A stretch of 64,000 nucleotides of DNA, from positions 24,757,117-24,821,116 of the forward strand of contig NC_092352.1 of assembly GCF_963676685.1 (NCBI RefSeq). Direction: 5' to 3'. Under the pieces are notes generated by a model. It did no database searches. It had not been told where the DNA came from and saw nothing but the letters and a program-made list of their open reading frames with translations. The position numbers and the translations under genes are program-made. The DNA comes from Mytilus edulis. Its lineage: Eukaryota > Mollusca > Bivalvia > Mytilida > Mytilidae. The stretch's first letter is position 1. Each line of letters starts with the position of its first letter. Positions 23,501 through 33,500 of the stretch are shown one piece after another.

Positions 23501-26115
23501 GAAATGTTTAGACCATTATTTGTATGAGGTACTACAGGTATTCAATTATGTAAAGTAACAGGGTATGATTTATATTGAAAGCTGTTATCCTTCTGATGGA
23601 AGTATATTTGTAATATTTGCAACTTCAAACTTAGTACACATGTTCCTTATGATATGATCTTTCTAATTGTAGTACCAATTAGATTTTTAACCCCAATTTC
23701 ACAGTCCACTGAACATAAAAAATGATAGTCAAGTGGGGCATCTGTGACACATTCTTGTTTTACTGTAGATTCATATGTTTTTGTGGGTACATGTACTAAT
23801 TTTGTGGATTCAGGAAAACTTGCATTTTCTTGCATATTTGATTTTTTTGGTTTTGCCTATGTTTATATTCAAGCTTTTATGGACTTTTGTAATTCGTTCA
23901 ACATTTAAATTTGTGATTCATTAGTCCCCATGAAAGCCACAAAAATTTGTACCCAAGGAATAATAGTGAATCCACAGTAGTATTTACTCTCAAGAACAGG
24001 ATTAAGCTTAAATTTCAATCTTTTCAGTCCCAAATTTGAATTGCCTGTTTATGAGACGAAAGAAATGACAAAGAAACCAATGATCACATGTCATTTTTGT
24101 GGAGAGACAGGACACAAAGCCAATAGTTGTTTTAAACAGGGACACATGCCAACAGGAATTCAAGATGGCAATAAAATAGAAATACAAGCTCAGGATAAAC
24201 AACAATTACAGGTTGGTATGAAAGGATGAAATTCTTACTTACCCATAGATTTAATTAGAAATACAATATACAAACTGAAACAGGATATTTTTAAAATTCC
24301 AATAGATCTAAAATGTAATGCAACAAAAATGTATGACATAAAAAATCGAACCGTTTTCATATAACAGTTATAGATTTTTTCATTAGATTAATGTAGGAAT
24401 TAGATAATATTCTGCAAATATCAGTTTAATTTTGACTTGGAGAAATATCATCATGATAATTTTTAAATACTTTTAACTGAAATTAAAAAAGTGGATTAAT
24501 TTAATGTTTTCTTAAATCCTTATGAATAGAAATGTTATCGTCAGTGAGACTGCATTCAAAGGCATCTAATGTGGCATAGCCATAGTAAATTAGATTATTA
24601 TAAGTAATATCACAGTTATCAGATGTTATTCTATATAAATCTATCCAGTATTTTTCAATTTATATGATTGAACTATGAATCTCACAAACATAGGTTAATT
24701 TTCAGGGATCACAACAGAATATGACTAGTTCAATCAAACCAATGCCAGATTACAGAAACCCAATGAGACCTTTAGATCAAGTTACATGCTTCAAGGTGGG
24801 TGATTAGATATTATATGTTTAAAACATTTGCCAAATGCAAGGGAAATACAAATCAAACAAGTCAAAGGAGATTCAATTGCATCCAAGCTACATTTAACCC
24901 TTTCCTCCATAATGACGCCTTTTGACGCCACCCCCTTTACTCCATAATGATGCCTTTTGACGCCTGTGTAGTACCTCAGTTGAAACGCTTTGACTCCAAA
25001 ATGTCTGCATCAGACTTTAAAAAAATTGTATCCAATATGAAAAGGAGATTCATGAGAATATCTGACTTCAAATTCATTGATGAAATATACGTTTTCACAA
25101 TGCATTAACACTTTAAACCTCTCAAATTTTTTTTACTGAAAAAAATCCTATGCAAATCAAGTATGTAAAAAAATAATTCCAATGGAGGAAAGCTGCTTAA
25201 TCATGTGCATTTTTGCACTTGCAAGTTTATTTCATTTTTTTGTCAGCAACACAGCATACACTTTGTCTTAACAATTGAACTAGTTGAAAACCCTTTCATT
25301 GAAGCAAAGTATTTGGTCAAGTGATATAACTTGCATTAATTTCTAAGATTTAATTACCAATGTTATACAAAGCATCACATTCTAGAAATTTTAATGCCCA
25401 TATTACTTATTGAAGGAATGAAACATATTTATCAATGATATATATTTTAATAAAAAAAACATTGGTTTATTGATGACTACCTACCTTACAGCAGCAAATA
25501 CAACATACATATTCAGGAAGAAAACATGATAATGATATATGAATATACCTTGCTGTGTACTTAAGGGAATGGCAGACTTGGATTCTAAATCTGCTAGCTC
25601 ACAATGTAACAGTCCTCAGGAAGATATGCCACCATACTTAGACATATTATTATGACACTTAGCCACCCAGTCTTTCCTTTAACACCAAAATATGTGTTAG
25701 GAAGACAGGGAAGTAGAAAATGCAAATTCAAACGTCTGGTTTTGTTCCAGTCCTGGATTGAACCCACATCCTCCTGTACTAGCACACAACAATGAGACCA
25801 CTGAGGCAGTAATGTTGTTCAGTCTCCAGCTGTTTTCTCCTCTTTGGTCTTGTTGTTGTCTCTATGACATATTCACCATTTCCATTCTCAATTTTATTTA
25901 GTTTGTTGTGTAATATTAATTCTATGGACTACGGTTTGCAAAAGCTCACATATTTTATAATTAAGGTTGTAACATACATGTATTATAAAACTTACTTCTT
26001 ATACATTTTGTATTCACTATCATTCTTTATATTTCAGTGTGGAGAAAAAGGACATTATGCCAACAAGTGTAATAAAAGCCATCTTGCATTCCTTAGTTCA
26101 GGAGGAGGACATTGA
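17514..26115 (+). CDS. CPSF4: cleavage and polyadenylation specificity factor subunit 4 (CPSF30)
   Basis: Seven coding exons: 17514-17616, 21446-21649, 22477-22572, 23401-23494, 24028-24211, 24706-24795 and 26038-26115. They total 849 nt, 282 residues, close to vertebrate CPSF4 (about 270). Exon 1 ends in the family signature LPFPGMD, continued in exon 2 by KSGAAIC. Five CCCH fingers follow: residues 41-59, 68-86, from 96 (CX8CX4CX3H), then one spanning exons 3-4 and one in exon 4. CVCKHWLRGLC-type spacing and HEYDMTKMPECYF are almost identical to the human protein. Two CCHC knuckles (CX2CX4HX4C) follow at residues 187-200 and 255-268; the second is split by the exon 6/7 junction. The protein ends SHLAFLSSGGGH. 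In the mRNA 3'-processing complex CPSF30 binds the AAUAAA hexamer with WDR33. Two knuckles match insect Clipper better than human CPSF4, which has one. Confidence 0.97.
18231..19502. mobile_element. 1.27-kb element with inverted ends built of GCGACAA iterations
   Basis: Left end GGTCTCACTAATTAGCGACA; the right end is its exact inverse (ATTAGTGAGACC at 19491-19502). Inside each end a run of CAACAAGCGAC / GCGACAAGAA units (18246-18312 left; about 19314-19490 right) forms complex subterminal repeats. A minus frame at 18607-18852 (GLETRLNNKDGKVWLRVLQK) might be a transposase relic but cannot be assigned. No clear target duplication. Inside CPSF4 intron 1. Confidence 0.75.
19532..20033. mobile_element. 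0.5-kb foldback element with GAATAACAC iterations
   Basis: Arms of about 150 bases: left holds CCGAATAACACTTG twice and TTGGTGACTTTTAAACATTG; the right arm is the inverse (CAATGTTTAAAAGTCACCAA, then GTTATTCGGTCAT twice). Centre includes ATCACAATGGCCGCCATGTT. It sits 30 bases beyond the previous element, in CPSF4 intron 1. Confidence 0.8.
20200..21370. other. CPSF4 intron 1, remaining part: dispersed repeats, no gene
   Basis: Two stretches resemble bivalve dispersed repeats (about 20205-20880, ending in ATACCCGCAAGCCCCCTT, and about 20995-21300, starting AAGGTGGTATGGGTGTCTTT). No open frame or splice-compatible exon was found here. Confidence 0.45.
22204..22348. mobile_element. near-perfect hairpin element
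   Basis: Left arm AATGACTGTAATATTTTTTC through GTGCACACT pairs with AGTGTGCACC through ACAGTCATT on the right. The loop contains CTACGCGCGTTATT. It lies in CPSF4 intron 2. Confidence 0.85.
22712..22910. mobile_element. MITE, GTGGGTACCAATTTTGT family, copy 2
   Basis: Left GGGTACCAATTTATGTGGAT and right AAACCCACAAAAACAACGAA form the inverted ends; inner ATTTAAATTTGTGGTTTCC is also shared with the other copies. In CPSF4 intron 3. Confidence 0.7.
23309..23373 (+). repeat. decoy copy of the acceptor and first bases of CPSF4 exon 4
   Basis: TTATTTGTTTTC begins at 23309 and at 23374, 65 bases apart. Both are followed by an ATTATTTTGTAG acceptor and by NCKNRHV-coding sequence. The second is the true exon (starts 23401). 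The first, read from 23336 in the incoming phase, gives APTGNCKNRHVIS... and meets TAG exactly at the real acceptor. Confidence 0.85.
23765..23990. mobile_element. MITE, GTGGGTACCAATTTTGT family, copy 3
   Basis: Starts TATGTTTTTGTGGGTAC and ends with the inverse, CACAAAAATTTGTACCCAAG. Ends about 40 bases before CPSF4 exon 5 (24028). Confidence 0.75.
24880..26037. other. CPSF4 intron 6: no exon or gene seen
   Basis: Contains a short iterated stretch (TAATGACGCCTTTTGACGCC, repeated with one change at 24911-24974) and unremarkable AT-rich DNA. Frames at 25594-25785 and 25864-26037 have no recognisable content apart from running into exon 7. Confidence 0.5.
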
Positions 26116-26348
26116 TATTGTTATTATGTTCTCAATTGTTATAATGGAATATGTTACAGAGATTTAAAAATGAAAGTACATGCGAGATATAATTTTCTGG
26201 ATAAGAATATTTAAGATTGTACTGGAAAAGTTAGTGCTAAAATGAGATATTTTCTTGATGACATGTGGTACTAAACATGAAATGTTTAGAAACTTTGATT
26301 TTCATCTGTTAACTGATATTTAAGCATATGTTCTCATTGTTAACATGA

Positions 26349-26354
26349 AATAAA
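26349..26354 (+). terminator. poly(A) signal of CPSF4
   Basis: AATAAA 234 bases after the CPSF4 stop codon, followed by a T-rich stretch (about 26366-26395) suitable as a downstream element. No other gene ends nearby on this strand. Confidence 0.6.
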
Positions 26355-26359
26355 ATTTG

Positions 26360-27290
26360 TAATTTTGAAATAGACGAGTCTCTTTTTATTTTGATATTAT
26401 ATAAGAATTATCACTGAATAACATTAGTAAATCCATGCTAGGTTTTCAAAAATAAATGAAACTATGAAAACTGTTGTGAAAAATGCATTTCTATTGGCTT
26501 TCACCATTTTATGTTGTCATTTTAAAATGCAGGCAATATCTTTAAAGTTTTATAGTTACGAATAGAAAGGTAAATGTAAGTATAACACAATAAAAGTGTT
26601 CAATCATATTTTATTTATAAGGTATACCTGATTTACAACTTGTATGGATTAATATTTGATGTAAATTAAAATGCATATAGTAAAATAGTGTTAATCTTTA
26701 AAAAAATAAATGATATGCACAATGAATACAATATGGCAAAGAACACCCGTAAATTTTTAAAAATTATGGCTTACTATCATCATGTGCTGATCAAATTAAA
26801 AACAACTATACAAAGTAAATCATGGGGCAGCTTTACTATGTAATATGTATTTTAAAGTTCCTGCAAATGTTGATGTAATTATTATCACAAAATTTTATTT
26901 GATTTTGTGCATTAGCATTGACATGTTATTAAAACAACATTTCATTTTTGTATCTTTTTTCCTGGAAATTATAGTAATTAAAAAAAAAAAAAAATGAATG
27001 CACATTTGTATATAACGCCATAAAAAAACTGGCAGAACACATTCTTAGATTGTCTTAACAGAGTCATTTCTCTAAATCTTTTTGTTAGCTTATTACATAA
27101 GATTATCACATCTTCTATATCCACTCACTTTTGAGTAATAGTATCATAAATTAAATACATGGAAACAAAGTACACATAAAGCAATATTATAACATCTAGC
27201 GTTAACATGGTAAAGAATAAATGTAGTTAATAATAATAAACAAAGACAATTTTAATAAACAAAAGTATTGAGATATCCAAATATAACAGA
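26360..27290. other. intergenic, CPSF4 to AprA-like copy 1
   Basis: The two genes converge here. The sequence is very AT-rich, with a 13-base A run near 26981. I see no frame, repeat family or RNA gene in it. Confidence 0.6.
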
Positions 27291-27296
27291 GAAATA

Positions 27297-27302
27297 TTTA
27301 TT
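27297..27302 (-). terminator. candidate poly(A) signal of AprA-like copy 1
   Basis: AATAAA on the minus strand 180 bases beyond the stop codon, just past the 46-bp tandem repeat. If it is the site used, the whole repeat is transcribed as 3' UTR. Confidence 0.45.
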
Positions 27303-27304
27303 GT

Positions 27305-27527
27305 ACTGTCACACTAAAGAACCATGACATAAACATTGTATTGTCACACCAACGAGTCATGACATTCTTTTCCATGACAATTTGTATTGTCACACTAAAG
27401 AGCCATGACATTCCTTTCCATGACAATTGGTTTTGTCACACTAAAGAGCCATGACATTCCTTTCCATGACAATTGGTTTTGTCACACTAAAGAGCCATGA
27501 CATTCTTTTCCATGACAATCAGGGAAT
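27305..27527 (-). repeat. 46-bp tandem repeat made from the stop-codon region of AprA-like copy 1
   Basis: The unit beginning GTCACACTAA (plus strand) occurs at 27343, 27389, 27435 and 27481, exactly 46 bases apart, with a shorter fifth copy at 27308. Read on the minus strand, each unit re-encodes the protein end (HGKECHGSLV) and its TGA. The copy at 27481 holds the stop actually used; the others form the 3' UTR. Confidence 0.9.
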
Positions 27528-30500
27528 GGGAACACATCTGGTATAATTTGTGCTTCTGTTGTGTATTCCTCCACAGAACCATCCACTCCATCAAAGGTTA
27601 CCTAAAAAATAATGCATTTATTCATACATTCTTGAATAAGTGCCCAAGTCTATAATTTTTCTTGTACTGGAATGACGTTATAACATAAAATAGGAGTAAC
27701 TGAAGAAAAAGATGTAGTTTCTGTATTTGTTGTCCGGCTATATTAAAAATAGATGATTTTACTTTAAATTCCTACACCAAACTAATTTTTATGTATAATC
27801 TTCCATTTGAAGGCAAAGTTTCAATTTTTTTTTCAATTAGTTATTTTTTCTGTATTTGTAAAATTGTTATTATCAAAAGATAATATCAAATAAGTTTCTT
27901 CATATAAATGTAAAATGTTGTAAAAATGTTCCTGCTTATTAAAGTTGTTAAAATTAGACATATCGTTTTGCATCTTTTAAGGTGTGAGATAATGAAGATT
28001 CCCATGCAACTTTTATCTTCAAAAAGTTCTGATTAGTTGTAGAAATATGAGTTATGTCCCTTTGAAATTTTTGTTCCATGTCTTTTTCTTGTTTGATTTG
28101 TATGAAATTCATATCAAAGGTTTTTTCAAGCAAGATCTAGGAACCGTATTTGTGAAAAATTATTAAAACAAATATATATTGGAGTTATTACCCTTAGACA
28201 TACAAGTGCATTGGTCAAGAAACGTTAGGTTGCAGTTCTCTCATTTGATAGTAGTAAAAAATTTCATTCAGCACCTATATCAAGTGAATGTTTGTAGAAG
28301 TATCTGATGCAGTCTTTGCCTAAATTGATCAAATACATTAGCTATTTTTTTTGTAGATGCCCCGCTTATTTAGTCATACTTTAGTACCAATCATGTAAAT
28401 TAAACAATGAATTGACATCTTAATATCGTAATATGTTTATTTATACCTGAATGAAAAAGCCCAGCCATCTGCCATCTAGTGGATTGTCATATTCTGCAAC
28501 AAAGGTGTTGTTTCCCTGCAAGTTGAATACCAATTTGTATTTTTGAGACAAGCACATGCAGACTCCAATAACATTTGTATCAATCGAACATAACATTTAG
28601 GTATTTGATCAATAAAGGAACAGAAATATTCACATTGATTGACCTTTTTGTTACATAGTTTGTTGAATTTGATGTATTTGTTTTTATAACAGACAGATGA
28701 CATTCCAAAGGGTGCTTATAATGAATCTCTGCTAGACAAATTGTTCTTGTACTCTCTTGAAGATAAGAAAAACATCTTAAAAACAAGAAGAAATTTACAA
28801 TCAAAACTTCTGTTCTAATTTTAAATCTATGCCCTAACAAAAAGATAAGAATGGTAGGTGCCTAAACAAAAATACTTACAAAGTCTTTAATCTTATCTGA
28901 AAACCAGAGAACAGGGTGAGGATACTTGTGTGTAGGATTGTCTGGTTCACCAACAAACAGCCTGAAATCACGTCTGAAAATAAATGATTTACATATTAAA
29001 ATTAATAATTGACAAGTTTTTTTTCCTATTGTGCCATGTATTTATACAAGAGTTGACACTACAAAATGGTCAGCAACAATATCATACCCTGTTAAAATGC
29101 AACATATGCCGGCAAAAACACTAAGCATAAGCTCAGTACTGCAATTTGATATGCTATATATGATATAAATTAAATGTTTAAATTTCACGTCCTAAACTTC
29201 ACATTATCAACAGCAAAATTGTTAAAGATAACTCTGTTCTGATTGACAAATTAATGAAATCGAAAACTAGTCAAGTGTGTAAAGAACATGATTTTACAAA
29301 TGTAAAGGAAAAAGTCTAAAGAAAAATTGCTACTGTCCTCTGCTCTCCTATGATAGCACTGTATCCCCTCCTTTACAAGATAAATGAGTTACTGTACATT
29401 ACTTAAATACTAAGTAACTTTACAAGCTCTTATATCAATGGCCTCGGACAAAAAAAGGTTTACAGCTATATATACCTTTTAGTGTCTGTTGTAACTGCAA
29501 ATTTGACCTTAACCGTTTTCGGTTTCATATTAGTAAAAAGTGTTATTCGCCCACCAATTGAGGTCTGCAAAAAAAGAAACAAATTATTTACAAGAGTGTT
29601 GTCAATACCGAAAAATTTATGTTAAGAACCGTAGTTTAATTTAGTAGTGGTAGTGTCACAACACACTATCTACTATGGGCCTTAATAAACCAACAATCAA
29701 TCAACCAATCACAATCTAAAAGTTATGTGTAACGTTTATATTAAATTTACATTGGAATGGTTTGTGCTATCCATCTAATGTGATAGGTTGATTATGAAAT
29801 TGTTTCCCCTTAGTTTGTTAAACTGACAATCTGCTGGACAACTTAAAACAAATCAGTGCATGATTTTCGTATTCACCACATGAGTTTCTAATATAAACTT
29901 CACCAGGTACAAGTGTACGCTTGTATTCAAATGTTTGAAAAGCCAAAAAGGATAGAAATTAAAAACGGTTGAAACTTCAAAGCGTCAAATCCAAGCAGAC
30001 CAATTAAGAACAGTACAGGACTTTTTTTATATTACACATGGTCTTTGATTTGAACATAGATGTACAACAGATCTGAGATACAACACAATATATATCCTTT
30101 GACAAGAATCCAAGAATCCAAGATTACGTTTCACGTACGACAATTCTCATAACAGGAAAAAATAAAAAGGAAGTTTCTACATTTTGTACATTTTATCAAC
30201 TTACAATTTCTCGTTTCCAAAACATCTTCGGTAGGTCTTTGTTCTAGAAATAAGTATTTGTAAACATAAAATTATAACTATGTATGAAATAATCTATAGA
30301 TAATGACAAAAAATAATTCTCATGCAGTTGAATCATTAGGTATATATGCATGATATGACACTTTTAATACAAAAAAACGAAACGATTTTGTTCATTGTTC
30401 TTAAAAAGTCAAAGAGTCATTGCTTAGATATACCATTTTGATGGCATGTATTGAATGAATTTTCTTTTAGATTAAAATATATATGTCTGATATAAAACTA

Positions 30501-33500
30501 CTCGAATAAAAATAGTTGAAATAAAAAAGCAAAGATACTTACTGTTAAGATAGACAAGTAGAATGCACGTATAGAGAGCATAGTATCAGCGAGGTGACCT
30601 ATAAGTGTATGTTCTGTATCTGGAACAATTCTGAAATAAGAAACTTATTTGTAGCACTCAATAACTTAAAATGAGTTTAAACGAAGTAATAGGATGTAAC
30701 TATGGATAATTGGACGGGAATATACAGACATACAAACTCATAAGTCGAAAATAAACAAACGAAGACGTGACAAAAAAAGTGATAAAGACTAAAAGACAAA
30801 CAACAGAATACAAATCCTAGAACATAAAGACTGAGCAAAACGAACCCCGCCATAAAACAGAGGGTGAACTCATGCGCTCCGGAAGAGTAAACAAACCTTA
30901 CTCAACATGTTACAACCATCGTGTTGCTCAATAATCATTTAAGTACAATATCGGTGATAAGTCTCAATTCAGTAGGTCACACTCAGGGAAAGACGTCCAT
31001 AAAATTTTCAAAGGGATGATATCAACTTTACCACTCAGAACTCCTGGTTTAAAATTTTCCTTGTGAATACCTATCCTCCATCAAGGAAATCATTATAGGA
31101 CGCCCAAGCCCCATAATTCGTATCAACAGGGAAATATATACTCCATATGCCAGCTCTGATGGGATGTTGCTACAAAGAAAAGGAACGTTCATAATTGGGA
31201 AGTTGAAATCATCTTTTTTGTGGTAAAGTTTTTTCTCAAGTGACCCTCATTGACAATCCTTAGTTGTGTGTCAAGATATTTAGAAGTATGGGACTAGAGC
31301 AGCCAACTCTTTAAGGGTTTCGATTCTTAGTGTAATTTCTTTTTACTATATTAAATATTCGTGGATTGTCATCTGATTGTGTTTTTAAGCCTATGAAAAA
31401 CCTGAAGTAACCTTCATTTACGTAATGCTTCAATACAACCCTGATAACTATTACAAAAATATTCTTTCTATGACCTGTAAGCCATTTACCTGAGGTATTT
31501 GGGTCCAGCAAGCTGATTGTAATAATAGTGTGAATCATCTGTCAAGAAGAACTCGTCCCCAGAAGATGTAATTATCATCTTATGAACTGTTTCATATCTG
31601 TCATTATATGCTGTAACAAATAGATATAGGAAGATGTGGTATGAGTGCCAATGAAACAACTCTTCATCCAAGTCACATGCAATTTATAAAACTAAACCAT
31701 TATAAAACAAGGTGTCATCATGGTCTTCAACACGGAGCATTGCTTATTTAGCAATATATGTAAATAATATTGCTTTACACGCTTCATCAGATTTTTTTTT
31801 TATTAAATCCTTATTAAAACATACATAACTTATAAAGCACGTCTTACTCATATACAGGTAAATAAGAAAAGTTCATCTGAATGACGATGTGTGATCCTGG
31901 AAAGAATAACTGCTTTTGATTATTAAATTTTCAGTTGGTTCAGTATCAATGCTATAACTCAGCATAAACAGTGTTGTTTCAATTTTTAAAAGTTGCAGTT
32001 AAAAAAATATTGTATATTTACTTTTATAATTGATATAAAAATAAGGCAATATAACAAAACGTATTTATAAATCAAGCATACCTAATGGGTCGATATAAGA
32101 AGCCATTTTCTGAGTTAATGGGTTGTCTAAATACCCCGTAAAGTTTTCTTTATAGTATTCTTTGAATTCAAAAGTCCAGCCACCAAGTGATCGATAGTGA
32201 TGATGCAAGTTCTGCAAATACAATACGTATATATATATTCTATGTTGTAATGTCTGACTGCTGTTTCTGGTCAGGGTGAAGGTTGAAACGTTTAAACTTG
32301 ATGCATTTGTTTGCACATGTCTAAAAGTCAGGAACCTGTTGTTCAGTAGTTGTCGTTTGTTGATGTGGTTCATACGTTTTTCTACTTTTTTTATACAGAT
32401 CAGACTGTTGAATTTTTCCTGTTTGAATGGTTTTACATTAGTTATGTTTTTGGGTCCTATATAGCTTGCTGTTCGGTGTGAGTCAAGGCTTTGCGTTGAA
32501 GGCGTACTGTGACCTATAATGGTTTACCTTTTACTAGTTGTGACTTGTCTTATTGACACTCATTATGACATACTTTTTATATCTATATAATTTTCTTTTA
32601 TTCTCTTTAGTTCAGAATTCATACATGCATCCATATACTATATTATCACGGTTCTCTAAATGTAGACCTGATAATACCTATTTAGACCTCATGCGATTTG
32701 AGCACTCGTCGTTTAGATTATTATCACTTGTCCGTAATTAAACTTCTTATTATCATCACTTCTTACTGTCTTTTTAGTAAACTTGTGCTGATAAATTGCT
32801 GTGTCATGGAAGCTTACAGTATCCTGTATTTCTATATGAATCCATTCAAACATATAAACGACTTTAACCTAAATCGTTAAAAGGAATACTTGATGGACCA
32901 GTAAAATATTGAAATAATTTTATCCATGTACATATATATACCTGAACAAAATTGAGCAAATCCATCACTATTGGAGCTATTGCTATAACTCGTTTGTCTA
33001 CAGCACCAGTTAACCAAGTTATCCATCCACGCTAAAACGACAAATCAGATTGTATAAAGCACTTGGAAAGACGAGGCTTGTATGATCTTGTATTAGTATG
33101 TAAACACAGACTTATAAGATTTAGTCAAATTAGACATATAGCTTAAAATAAAATTGAGAATGGAAATGGGGAATGTGTCAAAGAGACAACAACCCGACCA
33201 TAGAAAAAACAACAGCAGAAGGTCACCAACAGGTCTTCAATGTAGCGAGACATTCCCGCACCCGGAGGCGTCCTTCAGCTGGCCCCTAAACAAATATATA
33301 CTAGTTCAGTGAAAATAAACGCCATACTAATTTCCGAATTGTACACAAGAAACTAAAATTAAAAAAAAAAGAAAAAAAAATAATTAAAAAATACAAGACT
33401 AAAGGCCAGAGGCTCCTGACTTGGGACAGGCGCAAAAATGCGGCGGGGTTAAACATGTTTATGAGATCTCAACCCTCCCCCTATACCTCTAGCCAATGCA

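Noticed and set aside
24041-24229. separate small zinc-knuckle gene
   Set aside because: It is CPSF4 exon 5; the frame joins exons 4 and 6 at GT-AG sites.
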